Under the pieces are notes generated by a model that did not search any database, was not told the DNA's origin, and was given only the letters and a program-made list of their open reading frames with translations. From assembly GCF_009795715.1 (NCBI RefSeq), contig NZ_WTCR01000004.1:62001-126000 (forward strand): a DNA stretch of 64,000 nt, given 5' to 3'. How positions within the stretch are numbered: the stretch's first letter is position 1; the number at the start of each line of letters is the position of its first letter. This DNA is from Labilibaculum euxinicum. GTDB taxonomy: Bacteria > Bacteroidota > Bacteroidia > Bacteroidales > Marinifilaceae. Shown piece by piece: positions 46,120 to 55,086 of this stretch. Both the position numbers and the translations under genes were made by a program.

Positions 46120-46851
46120 TTACCATTTTCTGCTCTTAAGAACTGTCCGCGTCAGCAAAAGAAAAGCCGTTATAATCCCTATAAAATACAGCAAGTCCCG
46201 GGAATCAACAATTCCTCTTGAAATGGATCTGTAATGTTCATTAATTCCCATCGAAACAATCAGGTTTTGCAAATATTGCATGCTGTTAATCTCACCTATA
46301 TAATCGAAACCAATAAAGAAAATGAAACAAAACACCAAAGCCAATAAGAAAGCAACAATCTGATTATCTGTTAATGAACTGGCAAACACACCTATCGAAA
46401 CATAAACTCCTGCCAATAAGAACAGGCCAATAAAAGATCCCCAAAATGCTCCGGAATCAATACTCCCAGCAGGACTGCCCAAATAGTAAATGGAGTAGTA
46501 GTAAACCAGACAAAACAATAGAGAAAATGTAACAACAGCAAGACCTGCAAAATATTTTGCCAACACAACTCCCATATCGGATATTGGACGAGTCATTAAA
46601 AGTTCAATTGTACCCTGTTTTTTCTCTTCTGCAAAAAATCGCATGCATACTGCCGGTATCAAAAACAAATAAATCCAGGGTGCCATTTCAAAAAGAACAT
46701 CCAAATTCGCATATCCTGAATCCAAAGGATTTGAATTGCCCGGAAAAACCCAAACAAATAATCCTGTTGCAATTAAAAATATGGAAAGAATTAAGTACCC
46801 GGAAATTGAACTGAAAAAAGTCCTGATTTCCTTGCTAAGCAGTGGCAACAT
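46120..46851 (-). CDS. gldF: Gliding-type ABC transporter permease GldF
   Basis: 243 residues, six membrane segments. N-terminus LLSKEIRTFFSSISGYLILSIFLIATGLFVWVFPGN and the loop MRFFAEEKKQGTIELLMTRPISD are typical of GldF. Belongs to the ABC-2 permease group. No gldA ATPase gene is adjacent; it must lie elsewhere. A -7-like TAATTTTG (46900-46893, minus strand) is found upstream. Confidence 0.88.
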   Translation of the reverse strand: MLPLLSKEIRTFFSSISGYLILSIFLIATGLFVWVFPGNSNPLDSGYANLDVLFEMAPWIYLFLIPAVCMRFFAEEKKQGTIELLMTRPISDMGVVLAKYFAGLAVVTFSLLFCLVYYYSIYYLGSPAGSIDSGAFWGSFIGLFLLAGVYVSIGVFASSLTDNQIVAFLLALVFCFIFFIGFDYIGEINSMQYLQNLIVSMGINEHYRSISRGIVDSRDLLYFIGIITAFLLLTRTVLKSRKW

Positions 46852-46892
46852 ATATTTAGGTTCTGGTTAAAAATTCTTATTCTACAAATTTG

Positions 46893-46900
46893 CAAAATTA
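46893..46900 (-). promoter_or_regulatory. -7 box of gldFG
   Basis: On the minus strand TAATTTTG (46900-46893) fits TAnnTTTG, about 40 bases before the gldF start; the -33 element (TTTCG near 46927-46923) is imperfect. Confidence 0.4.
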
Positions 46901-46918
46901 TTCCAGTTGAAAAAACTC

Positions 46919-46950
46919 TTTGCGAAATCAATTTAACTTACATAAATTTG
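46919..46950 (+). promoter_or_regulatory. Promoter of the PagL-like gene
   Basis: TTTG (46919-46922), 20-base spacer, TAAATTTG (46943-46950). Full match to the Bacteroidota consensus; leader about 90 bases. Divergent to, and within 20-50 bases of, the gldFG box. Confidence 0.6.
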
Positions 46951-47046
46951 ATCCGTGATTACAAAATTCAATTGAAAACGATACTTTTTCGGATAAATTC
47001 TAAGTTAACATTTAACAATGAGCTTTGATGAAATCAATACCATAAA

Positions 47047-48156
47047 ATGAAAAACTACTTTCTCCTTTTTATATTTTTTCTTTTCTGTAAAACTGCATTT
47101 ACCCAGGAAAAAAACAATAAGGACATATTCACTACTACTATTCGATATCATTACGGAGTGGTTATGCCTCATCATAAATCCATCAGCTATTTAATAAATG
47201 ATCAAATTTCTGCCGTAGAATTAAATATGGGTTACATACCATCAAATGAAAAGAACTGGGCTAAGTTGTACAAACAACCTGAAGTTGGCCTTGGATTGTA
47301 TCATGGCAGTTTGGGTAACAATAAGGTATTGGGGAATGTAACCGCTGTTTTTCCATACATAAACTTCCCCCTATCGCGAGGTAATAAATGGGAAGTGAAC
47401 ACACAATTAGGAATTGGACTTGGTTATACAAAAAAACACTTCGACCCGGTTAAAAACTACACAAACCTGGCCATCGGCACCAAATTCAATGCTTTTTTTA
47501 AATTAGTTGCTCAGGGAAGCTATTCAATCAATTCTAAATGGGGAATTAATGCGGGACTTGGATTCAATCACATTTCAAATGGTGCAATTAGTGCTCCCAA
47601 TAAGGGACTAAATATTTTAACAAGTAATTTTGGGGTAAAGTACTATTGGAATGAAAAAAGCCGAAAATCATTCACCCCGGCAGTAATAGAAGAGAAATTG
47701 CCCGATGAATTTGTATTGATTTGGGGCAATGGAATTAAGCAGGCTTCGGAGAAAGATCATCACAAATATTACACATCCAGCTTAACAGGGAATTATTCTT
47801 TCGGGATTAATGCAAAACAAAAAATAGGCTTTGGAATTGATTTATTTTACAATAAAGCAGCCAACAGAGGAAAATGGGATTTTGAACCTGAGACAGACTT
47901 TGAGAATCGTTTTAGTCAAGCAATTTTTATTTCTCATGATCTTGTTATAGAGAAATTTAGTATCATTGCCAACATCGGCGTTTACACCTATTATAAAACT
48001 GAGCCTGAGAAACCTATTTATACGCGACTTGGCATTCGTTACATACTCAATAAGCATTTAATAACCAGTTTGAGCTTAAAAGCACATATGGGAAAAGCCG
48101 ATTATATAGAATGGGGAATCGGGTATCGAATCAAAAAAGACAAAAGTGAAAAATAA
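47047..48156 (+). CDS. PagL-like lipid A deacylase/acyloxyacyl hydrolase-family beta-barrel
   Basis: 369 residues. Signal peptide 1-19 (AFTQ). First half (about 25-215) is a PagL-type outer-membrane barrel with the catalytic-type motif H175-I-S177-N178-G in FNHISNGAISAPNKGLN. The second half (about 215-369) continues as beta-strand sequence beyond the ordinary size of PagL (about 170 mature residues), as in other Bacteroidota members of the family. Predicted to trim acyl chains from lipid A in the outer membrane. Its stop lies inside the following gene, whose product is a lipoprotein. Confidence 0.78.
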   Translation: MKNYFLLFIFFLFCKTAFTQEKNNKDIFTTTIRYHYGVVMPHHKSISYLINDQISAVELNMGYIPSNEKNWAKLYKQPEVGLGLYHGSLGNNKVLGNVTAVFPYINFPLSRGNKWEVNTQLGIGLGYTKKHFDPVKNYTNLAIGTKFNAFFKLVAQGSYSINSKWGINAGLGFNHISNGAISAPNKGLNILTSNFGVKYYWNEKSRKSFTPAVIEEKLPDEFVLIWGNGIKQASEKDHHKYYTSSLTGNYSFGINAKQKIGFGIDLFYNKAANRGKWDFEPETDFENRFSQAIFISHDLVIEKFSIIANIGVYTYYKTEPEKPIYTRLGIRYILNKHLITSLSLKAHMGKADYIEWGIGYRIKKDKSEK

Positions 48157-48889
48157 AATTTACATATTCGTTTTATTACTTCTCACACTAACATCTTGTG
48201 AAACCCTGAATCCTTTTGAGGATGAAGGAGAGTACACGGTAAAAAGGATTGATCTGCCTGAGATTTCCAGTATTAAAAATCTCAACACATTCAAAATAAC
48301 ATTAGTGAAAGATGAAGAAGAATTTCTTCTGTTAAAAGGTGGTAAGAACATTATTTCGAAAGCGTCTGTTGTTATAAGCGATCAAAACCTTACTATTGAT
48401 CATTCTCATAAAAACAATCTTAAAATTTTTGATTTAATCGAAGCTGAAATTCATTTAAAAGAACTCAAACTAATTACAGCAAATGCTCCGGCTTCTTTTT
48501 CCAGCAAAGGAGTATTAAGTGGAAATCGATTGGATATCGACATCACTTCAAAAAGTGAATTGATAGAAATGAAGCTGGATTTAAAGTATGATTTCCTCGA
48601 TTTTCATTCTTTTGGAACGGCAGCAGGAGGATATGAATTTAAAGGCATTTGCCCAACTTCAAATTATGTATTGAACGGCATTATCAACATTAAAGCTTCT
48701 GAGTTACAAAGCAAAAAAGTAAATCTGGCACAAAATGGAATTGGCGAAGCGCATGTTTGGGCCGAAAACGAACTAAACGTGACCATTTACAGCAGCGGAG
48801 ACATGTATTACAAAGGAAATCCTGCTGTTACAATCAGTCGGATACAAGTTAACAACCAAAGTCCTACAGCTAAGGTATTGCCGGAATAG
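48146..48889 (+). CDS. GIN-domain (DUF2807) lipoprotein
   Basis: 247 residues from a GTG start at 48146 that overlaps the previous gene by 11 bases. The signal peptide MKNKIYIFVLLLLTLTSCE begins immediately, so GTG is the only sensible start. Lipobox LTSC (C18). The rest is beta-helical GIN/head domain: FKITLVKDEEEFLLLKGG, then repeated short strands through GDMYYKGNPAVTIS. Such proteins are widespread in Bacteroidota; function unknown. Overlap implies coupling to the barrel protein, perhaps as an accessory at the outer membrane. Confidence 0.78.
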   Translation: MKNKIYIFVLLLLTLTSCETLNPFEDEGEYTVKRIDLPEISSIKNLNTFKITLVKDEEEFLLLKGGKNIISKASVVISDQNLTIDHSHKNNLKIFDLIEAEIHLKELKLITANAPASFSSKGVLSGNRLDIDITSKSELIEMKLDLKYDFLDFHSFGTAAGGYEFKGICPTSNYVLNGIINIKASELQSKKVNLAQNGIGEAHVWAENELNVTIYSSGDMYYKGNPAVTISRIQVNNQSPTAKVLPE

Positions 48890-48912
48890 CATGCTACAAT
48901 TTGTCAGCTTTT

Positions 48913-50040
48913 CTACCGCTGCAGATCTTCGTAAATCATTTTAGCAAAGCGTGCTGATGCTCCTGCGCCACCTAACTTTTCGTTTAACAGCTGATAATTG
49001 TAAAGCATTTGAATACGGTACTCTTTATTGAAAAGGATTTGATTCAGTTCCTGTGTTATCATCTCTTTATTGCAAGTATGCTGAATCAGCTCTTTTACAA
49101 TCAATTGATCCATAATTAAATTAACGAGCGAAATGTACTTCACCTTTAAAAGCCGCTTCCCGATTGTAAATAACAACTTCCCTCCTCCAGTTAGATAACA
49201 AACTACCTGAGGAATACGAAGCAATGCCGTCTCCAAAGTTGCAGTTCCCGAAGTAACAACAGCGGCTTTCGCTTGCTGCAGTAAATCATAGGTTTGCCCA
49301 TAAACAAATTGCACATTTTGATCGCCAACCACAGAAGCATAAAATTCCGCATCAATTGATGGAGCTGCTGCAACTACAAACTGATGATCAGGAAAAGAAT
49401 CTACACATTCCAACATAACAGGCAACACCCGCTCAATTTCCTGCTTACGCGATCCGGCAAGTAAAGCAATAATTGGTTTTTCACCCAGTTTGTTCCTTTT
49501 AATAAAATCAGGGAAACCTTCCTCTTTGTTCGGACGATTCTCAATGGCGTCTAAAAGTGGATTTCCACCAAAACTCACCTCAAAATTGTGCTTCTGATAA
49601 AATTCAGTCTCGAAAGGAAAAATGGTAAACATCCGATCTACATAGGCTTTAATCTTCTTCACCCGGGATTCTTTCCAAGCCCAAATTTTAGGCGAAATGT
49701 AGTAATGAACACGAATCCCATGCTTTTTGGCAAATTTTGCCATACGCAAATTAAATCCTGGGTAATCAACCAAAATCAAAACATCCGGATTAAATCTCAG
49801 CAAATCTGTTTCACAAAGAGAAAAATTCGCTTTTATCTTTCCCAGGTTTTTCACCACAGTCAAAAAACCCATAAAAGCTGTTTCGCGATAATGCTTTACC
49901 AGTTCACCACCCTGTGCCAGCATTAAATCACCTCCCCAAAATCGAAATTCAGCTTCCGGATCCTGAATTTTCAATTCTTTCATTAAATTCGATGCGTGAA
50001 GATCTCCCGATGCCTCCCCTGTGATGATATAGTATTTCAT
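48913..50040 (-). CDS. lpxB: Lipid-A-disaccharide synthase
   Basis: 375 residues, GT19 family. N-terminal MKYYIITGEASGDLHASNLMKEL, then FRFWGGDLMLAQGG, VDYPGFNLRMAKFAKKHGIRVHYYISPKIWAWKESRVKKI and the C-terminal LLAGSRKQEIERVLP and TSGTATLETAL. Condenses UDP-diacylglucosamine with lipid X to form the lipid A disaccharide at the inner membrane. Probably in one transcript with surE and the small membrane protein upstream. Confidence 0.96.
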   Translation of the reverse strand: MKYYIITGEASGDLHASNLMKELKIQDPEAEFRFWGGDLMLAQGGELVKHYRETAFMGFLTVVKNLGKIKANFSLCETDLLRFNPDVLILVDYPGFNLRMAKFAKKHGIRVHYYISPKIWAWKESRVKKIKAYVDRMFTIFPFETEFYQKHNFEVSFGGNPLLDAIENRPNKEEGFPDFIKRNKLGEKPIIALLAGSRKQEIERVLPVMLECVDSFPDHQFVVAAAPSIDAEFYASVVGDQNVQFVYGQTYDLLQQAKAAVVTSGTATLETALLRIPQVVCYLTGGGKLLFTIGKRLLKVKYISLVNLIMDQLIVKELIQHTCNKEMITQELNQILFNKEYRIQMLYNYQLLNEKLGGAGASARFAKMIYEDLQR

Positions 50041-50136
50041 TTTTCAAAATAGATTTGAGAAGTAAGATTTAAGAACTGAAATAATTTACACGTCACTGTC
50101 TCATATCTCACTTCTAACATCTTATATCTATACAAA

Positions 50137-50436
50137 TTACATCCCAAAACGGAAAATCATGATCGCGAATGAATACAAAATAGTTGCCAGTAATACTCCT
50201 CTGGCTGCTTTTAGCAGATCCGTTTTGATAAAAAGAAAGAAGAAAACAATGTTCCCAAAATACACTCCAAGTGCCATTACCTTTGTGTAAATTTTATGAA
50301 CTAACAAGCTATCGACAAACGTCTCTAAGCTCATCTCGGCTTTAAATCTGACAGCAAAGACAAGAAGAATTGAGAGAATAGGAACCAAAATCCCAATAAT
50401 CAATCCCAAAGGGGTTGAATTAATCCTGGACTTCAT
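50137..50436 (-). CDS. Small membrane protein between surE and lpxB
   Basis: 99 residues with three predicted membrane segments: about 10-30 (LGLIIGILVPILSILLVFAV), 50-70 (KVMALGVYFGNIVFFFLFI) and 78-97. Starts inside the surE gene (17-base overlap), so it is translated from the same message. Not a family I can name. The position between surE and lpxB suggests a conserved gene order in this group and perhaps a link to envelope lipid synthesis (inference). Confidence 0.72.
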   Translation of the reverse strand: MKSRINSTPLGLIIGILVPILSILLVFAVRFKAEMSLETFVDSLLVHKIYTKVMALGVYFGNIVFFFLFIKTDLLKAARGVLLATILYSFAIMIFRFGM

Positions 50437-51202
50437 AATTCCATTTTTTTAAATTCTCTAATAAAGCGTGTGCTGTCATATCAATTTGAGTTGGAACCAC
50501 CGATGCATATCCATTTTTAATGGCCCACTCATCGGTTTCCTCATTATTAGGCTCTGCATTCTTAAAATGTCCGGTCAACCAGTAATAATCTCCTCCAAAA
50601 GGATCTTGTCTGTGGTCAAATTCCTCATTCCACCTGCCGGCAGCCTGCCGACACACACGAATGCCTTTGATCTCATCTTTAGGGAAATTCACATTTAAAC
50701 AAACACCGGTTGATAACCCATGCTGCAACAAATTAGCGAATATTTTACGGCCATACTTTACTGATTGGGTAAAATCAGCATCAGCATCAAATACATTTAA
50801 GGAAAATCCGATGGATGGAATTCCATTGATGCAACCTTCGATAGCAGCGCCCATTGTACCGGAATACAAAACACTTACCGATGTATTTGCGCCATGATTA
50901 ATCCCTGAAACCAGAAAATCAGGTACTCTTGGCAAAATCTTATTCAATGCGAGCTTAACACAATCAACAGGAGTTCCTTTACAACTATAAATATGAAGGT
51001 TCTCCTCATCCCGAACTTTCTTAATTCGAATAGGAATCTCAACAGTTATGGAATTCGATTTACCGGAATTTGTCCGATTTGGCGCTACCACATAAATATC
51101 GCCAAAATCTTTAACCATAGCCACCAAAGCCTTTATTCCTTTGGCATTAAGGCCATCGTCATTCGTTACAAGTATGATTGGTTTCTCTTTCAGTTCGCTC
51201 AT
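50420..51202 (-). CDS. surE: 5'/3'-nucleotidase SurE
   Basis: 260 residues. SurE signatures ILVTNDDGLNAKGIKAL (metal ligands D15-D16), VVAPNRTNSGKSNSIT (Ser metal ligand) and VSGINHGANTSVSVLYSGTMGAA. Hydrolyses nucleoside 5'- and 3'-monophosphates and short polyphosphates; needed in stationary phase in other bacteria. First gene of surE-membrane protein-lpxB, behind a consensus promoter. Confidence 0.95.
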   Translation of the reverse strand: MSELKEKPIILVTNDDGLNAKGIKALVAMVKDFGDIYVVAPNRTNSGKSNSITVEIPIRIKKVRDEENLHIYSCKGTPVDCVKLALNKILPRVPDFLVSGINHGANTSVSVLYSGTMGAAIEGCINGIPSIGFSLNVFDADADFTQSVKYGRKIFANLLQHGLSTGVCLNVNFPKDEIKGIRVCRQAAGRWNEEFDHRQDPFGGDYYWLTGHFKNAEPNNEETDEWAIKNGYASVVPTQIDMTAHALLENLKKWNYEVQD

Positions 51203-51223
51203 AGTTTTGTTTTGATAATTCTA

Positions 51224-51254
51224 CAAATATATTCGAATTCGGGGCAATAATCAA
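51224..51254 (-). promoter_or_regulatory. Promoter of surE
   Basis: On the minus strand TTG (51254-51252), 20-base spacer, TATATTTG (51231-51224). Leader only about 15 bases. Confidence 0.5.
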
Positions 51255-51278
51255 TTTCCTGGAACGATAAATATTTTA

Positions 51279-51323
51279 ACCGCAAAGGAAACGCCAAGGA
51301 TTTTACAAAGGAACACAAAGAAG
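51279..51323. repeat. Eroded GCAAAG-type interspersed repeat
   Basis: Successive units ACCGCAAAGG, AAACGCCAAGG, ATTTTACAAAGG and AACACAAAG of about 11 bases resemble the CGCAAAG-rich intergenic repeats seen in many Bacteroidota. Located in the 344-base gap between surE and pheT, which otherwise holds the two promoters. Confidence 0.4.
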
Positions 51324-51437
51324 GTCTCTTAATGTCTTTACATTCCCTATGCATTACTTTGAGTATAATGAGTAAACGAATGTCTTAGTGCTTAATTCAT
51401 TTTCTTAAAGCTTACTAATTTAAAGCCTCTATCCCAC

Positions 51438-51468
51438 TTGTTACTTGGAGGTAAAATTTCTACTTTTG
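51438..51468 (+). promoter_or_regulatory. Promoter of pheT
   Basis: TTG (51438-51440), 20-base spacer, TACTTTTG (51461-51468). Same -7 octamer as the tRNA-Trp promoter. Leader about 70 bases. Confidence 0.55.
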
Positions 51469-51546
51469 TAAGCTTGTAGAATAAGGTGAAGTAAATGCAT
51501 CACTTTATCCATAAATTTGAAAACTATCTGATAAAATACACATATA

Positions 51547-53997
51547 ATGAAGGTATCGTACAAATGGCTTAAAGATTACATTGATATTGATCTTACACCT
51601 GCTGAAATGGATGACATTCTAACTCAAATTGGTTTGGAAGTTGGTGGAATCGAAAAAATCCAATCCATTAAAGGTGGCTTGGAAGGTTTGGTTATTGGTG
51701 AAGTGAAAACTTGTATTCCCCATCCAAATTCGGATCATTTGAGCATAACAAGTGTTGATGTGAATGGCGAAGAATTATTACCAATTGTTTGTGGTGCAGC
51801 TAATGTTGCAGCGGGACAAAAAGTGGTAGTAGCCACAGTTGGAACTGTTTTGTACGATGGTGATGAAAGCTTTACCATTAAGAAATCGAAGATTAGAGGC
51901 GAGGTTTCACTAGGTATGATTTGTGCCGAAGACGAAATTGGTGTTGGTACAGGTCACGAGGGAATTATGGAACTTCCTTTGGAAGCTGTTGTAGGAACAC
52001 CTGCAGCTAAGTATTTCAATGTGGAAGACGATATTGCCATTGAAATTGACTTGACTCCTAATCGTATTGATGGTGCATCTCACATTGGTGTTGCCAGAGA
52101 TTTGGCAGCTTACTTAAAGCAGCAAAAAGCCATAGAATATAAAATGCCTTCGGTTGAAGCTTTTAAAGTTGAAAACAACAGTACTCCAATCGAGGTTGTT
52201 GTTGAAAACCTCGAAGCTTGTCACCGTTACTCAGGTGTTTGTGTAAGTGGTGTTACCATAGCAGAATCACCGGAATGGCTGCAAAACCGTTTGAAAGCAA
52301 TTGGCTTAAAACCGATTAACAACATAGTGGATATCACCAACTTTGTATTGTTTGAAACCGGTCAGCCATTGCATGCTTTCGATTACTCGAAAATAGCAGG
52401 GAATAAAGTAATTGTAAAAACACTGGCTGGTGGAGCGCAATTTACAACTCTTGACGAAACAAAAAGGGAATTGAACGAAAACGACCTGATGATTTGCAAC
52501 GCTGAAGAGCCGATGTGTATTGCAGGTGTATTCGGAGGATTAGAATCGGGTGTTAGCGCATCAACTACTTCTGTATTTCTTGAAAGTGCTTATTTCGATT
52601 CAGTATCTGTTCGTAAAACGGCTCGTCGCCATGGTTTAAATACTGATGCTTCTTTCCGTTTTGAACGTGGAACTGATCCCAACAATACCATTTATGCGAT
52701 GAAACGTGCAGCTCTTTTAATTAAGGAGATTGCAGGTGGCATCATTTCATCGGAAGTGATTGATATTTATCCGAACCCGGTTGCCGATTTTAAAGTTGAG
52801 GTAAGCGTTGATCGTATCGAGCGTTTAATCGGTAAGAAAATTGGTAAGGAAACGATCAAAAACATTTTAACAGCTCTTGAAATCGGTATCGAAAAAGAAG
52901 ATGATGATACATTGAACCTGTTGGTTCCTCCATACCGTGTGGATGTAAAACGTGAAGCCGATATTGTAGAAGAAGTATTGCGTATTTATGGTTTCAACAA
53001 TGTTGAAGTTCCCGGTAAGGTAAATGCATCATTAAGCTATGCTCCAAAACCAGACGAGCACAAATTAAGAAATACCATTGCAGATCTGTTGTCGTATTCT
53101 GGTTTCAACGAGATCATGAACAACTCGCTGACCAAAGCATCTTACTACGAGAACTTGGAAAGCTTGAAACCAGAGAATACTGTTCGTATTTTCAACCCAC
53201 TTAGTTCCGATTTAAATGCGATGCGTCAGAGTCTCCTTTTTGGTGGACTGGAATGCATTGCTTACAATATCAACCGTAGAAATATGGATTTAAAATTCTA
53301 TGAGTTTGGTAAATCGTACCAACACTTTAAGAATGAAGAAAACGAAAATCCGGTTGACAACTATTTCGAAAAAGAACACCTGAGTGTTTTCATGTGTGGA
53401 AATAAAACTGCTGCAAACTGGAATTTAAAAGAAGAGCCAACTAACTTCTTCCACATAAAGGCATTTACTGAAAATGTTCTGAAACGCTTAGGATTCCAGA
53501 TTGATAAATTAAGAATTAACGAGATTGAAAACGACCAGTTTACCGAAGGCTTAAGCTACGGCGTTAAGAAAAAGGTATTGGTTGAAGTTGGAATGGTAAG
53601 CGGTAAAATTCTAAAAGAAATGAACATTGATGTTCCTGTTTACTATGCTGATTTCGATTGGGAAACTTTAATTGGAGAAGCAACTAAAAACAAAATTGCT
53701 TACACCGAGATACCGAAATATCCTGCCGTAAAACGCGATTTGGCTTTACTCATTGACAAATCAACCAGCTTTGCTGAAATTAAAACCATCGCTTTCAACT
53801 GCGAGAAAAACTTATTAAAATCTGTTTCTCTGTTTGATATTTACGAAGGTGAAAAACTGGGCGCAGATAAAAAATCGTACGCAGTAAGTTTCATTCTTCA
53901 GGACACTGTAAAAACATTGGAAGACAAGCAGATTGATAAGATTATGCAGAAACTGATTAAGAGCTACGAAAAACAATTGGGAGCTCAGATTAGATAG
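51547..53997 (+). CDS. pheT: Phenylalanine--tRNA ligase beta subunit
   Basis: 816 residues, bacterial long form. tRNA-binding EMAP-like domain about 40-155 (VIGEVKTCIPHPNSDHLSITSVDV), B3/B4 editing domain about 210-385, B5 domain about 400-475, a catalytic-like core and a C-terminal FDX-ACB anticodon-binding domain about 725-816 (YPAVKRDLALLIDKSTSFAEIK, DIYEGEKLGADKKSYAVSF). Works as alpha2-beta2 with PheS, whose gene is not adjacent. Confidence 0.97.
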   Translation: MKVSYKWLKDYIDIDLTPAEMDDILTQIGLEVGGIEKIQSIKGGLEGLVIGEVKTCIPHPNSDHLSITSVDVNGEELLPIVCGAANVAAGQKVVVATVGTVLYDGDESFTIKKSKIRGEVSLGMICAEDEIGVGTGHEGIMELPLEAVVGTPAAKYFNVEDDIAIEIDLTPNRIDGASHIGVARDLAAYLKQQKAIEYKMPSVEAFKVENNSTPIEVVVENLEACHRYSGVCVSGVTIAESPEWLQNRLKAIGLKPINNIVDITNFVLFETGQPLHAFDYSKIAGNKVIVKTLAGGAQFTTLDETKRELNENDLMICNAEEPMCIAGVFGGLESGVSASTTSVFLESAYFDSVSVRKTARRHGLNTDASFRFERGTDPNNTIYAMKRAALLIKEIAGGIISSEVIDIYPNPVADFKVEVSVDRIERLIGKKIGKETIKNILTALEIGIEKEDDDTLNLLVPPYRVDVKREADIVEEVLRIYGFNNVEVPGKVNASLSYAPKPDEHKLRNTIADLLSYSGFNEIMNNSLTKASYYENLESLKPENTVRIFNPLSSDLNAMRQSLLFGGLECIAYNINRRNMDLKFYEFGKSYQHFKNEENENPVDNYFEKEHLSVFMCGNKTAANWNLKEEPTNFFHIKAFTENVLKRLGFQIDKLRINEIENDQFTEGLSYGVKKKVLVEVGMVSGKILKEMNIDVPVYYADFDWETLIGEATKNKIAYTEIPKYPAVKRDLALLIDKSTSFAEIKTIAFNCEKNLLKSVSLFDIYEGEKLGADKKSYAVSFILQDTVKTLEDKQIDKIMQKLIKSYEKQLGAQIR

Positions 53998-54016
53998 TCT
54001 CACACAAATATTTATA

Positions 54017-54048
54017 GAGCCGGTTTCCTTTTGGGAGCCGGCTTTTTT
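54017..54048 (+). terminator. Terminator of pheT
   Basis: AGCCGG, 14-base loop, CCGGCT, then TTTTTTA. The loop TTTCCTTTTGGG is nearly the same as in the terminator at 54778-54812, suggesting duplication. Confidence 0.85.
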
Positions 54049-54208
54049 ATTCCTGAAATGAATTATAATCTGCAGCATTCATTCCTATTTCTAAGATAAA
54101 TCCCACGACAATTAAAAGCTACTTTAACATTTGCTTAACTATTTACATTTAATACCTACAGGTATTTTTATTATTTTGCAGATCGATTATAAATAAAAAT
54201 ACAAGAAG

Positions 54209-54754
54209 ATGTCAATAGTGAGTTTTGGAGAACATGTAGACGGAATTGGCTACAAAGTTTTAAACGAGAGAGAAGTTCGGGCAAGTGCAGGTATCCTATT
54301 CATAATGGGATTGGTTGCTGTTGTTGCCGGAGTATTTTTTCAAAATTATACGCCAATTCCTTACGTTTCTGGATTTATGATGCTAAGCTTCCTGATAAGC
54401 GTGTTTATTAATCCTAAATACGCTCCTTCGAATATAATAGCCCGATTGATTGTGCTAAAACAAGAACCAATATACATTGGAGCCGTGCAAAAAAGATTTG
54501 CATGGAGTTTAGGATTGGCCATTTCATCGGTCGTATTCTTTTTATCAATTCCTTTGCAAAGCGACCCAACAATTTTTGAATCGGTTTGCATGCTTTGCCT
54601 GCTCTGCATGCTTTTAATGTTTGTTGAAACCGCATTTGGTATTTGTGTTGGCTGTCAGCTTTATTTTCTGGCCGTTAAACTAAAATTGATGAAACAACCG
54701 GATGTAAAACCGAACTGCATGGGCAATTCCTGCGAAGTGCAAACTGCAGAATAA
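54209..54754 (+). CDS. DUF4395 membrane protein
   Basis: 181 residues with four membrane segments (about 27-47, 52-70, 95-115, 125-160). The DUF4395 start NEREVRASAGILFIMGLVA is clear. Unusually Cys-rich in the second half: VCMLCLLCMLL, GICVGCQLYF and a C-terminal NCMGNSCEV. DUF4395 proteins are often encoded near thioredoxin or rhodanese-like proteins, and a thiol-based role is possible (inference). Flanked by two near-identical terminators. Confidence 0.8.
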   Translation: MSIVSFGEHVDGIGYKVLNEREVRASAGILFIMGLVAVVAGVFFQNYTPIPYVSGFMMLSFLISVFINPKYAPSNIIARLIVLKQEPIYIGAVQKRFAWSLGLAISSVVFFLSIPLQSDPTIFESVCMLCLLCMLLMFVETAFGICVGCQLYFLAVKLKLMKQPDVKPNCMGNSCEVQTAE

Positions 54755-54777
54755 ATACAAATTAAACGACGATAGAA

Positions 54778-54812
54778 AGCCGGTTTCCTTTTGGGGAGAC
54801 CGGCTTTGTTTA
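54778..54812 (+). terminator. Terminator of the DUF4395 gene
   Basis: AAGCCGGT, loop TTCCTTTTGGGGAG, ACCGGCTT, followed by TGTTTATT. Near-copy of the pheT terminator. Confidence 0.82.
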
Positions 54813-54980
54813 TTATCAAAATCCGCTTTAATTAAATTTTAGAACGATCGAGTCTGAAAAGTAAAACAGAACCAGTTAGTTCGCATCTTTTTCAACCAAG
54901 ATATCACAGAACAAAAACATTTTAAAAAGCTTATTTCCAGATTAATTTTGCCTTACCCCTCTATTATTGCTAATTATTTA

Positions 54981-55086
54981 AGGGCGTGTCTCTCAATTCT
55001 TCGGATCAGGCTTTCCGTTGCAACTCCTCGTCCCAACGCATCAGGCCAAGTCAAACTGCGTGGTTTTCACTTCAATCCTTCACGCA
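54981..55086. repeat. Bacteroidota-type interspersed intergenic repeat
   Basis: A GC-richer island of about 106 bases within a 680-base gene-free gap. It opens with AGGGCGTGTCTC, holds TCAGGCTTTCCGTTGCAACTC and GTGGTTTTCACTTCAATCC and ends TTCACGCAAA. This is the layout I know from repeats (GGGCGT...CGGGCTATCCGTTGCAA...CACTGCAATCCCTCACGC) scattered between genes in many Bacteroidota. A 61-codon frame across it (54948-55133) is not a gene. I see nothing else definite in 54813-55434. Confidence 0.5.
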
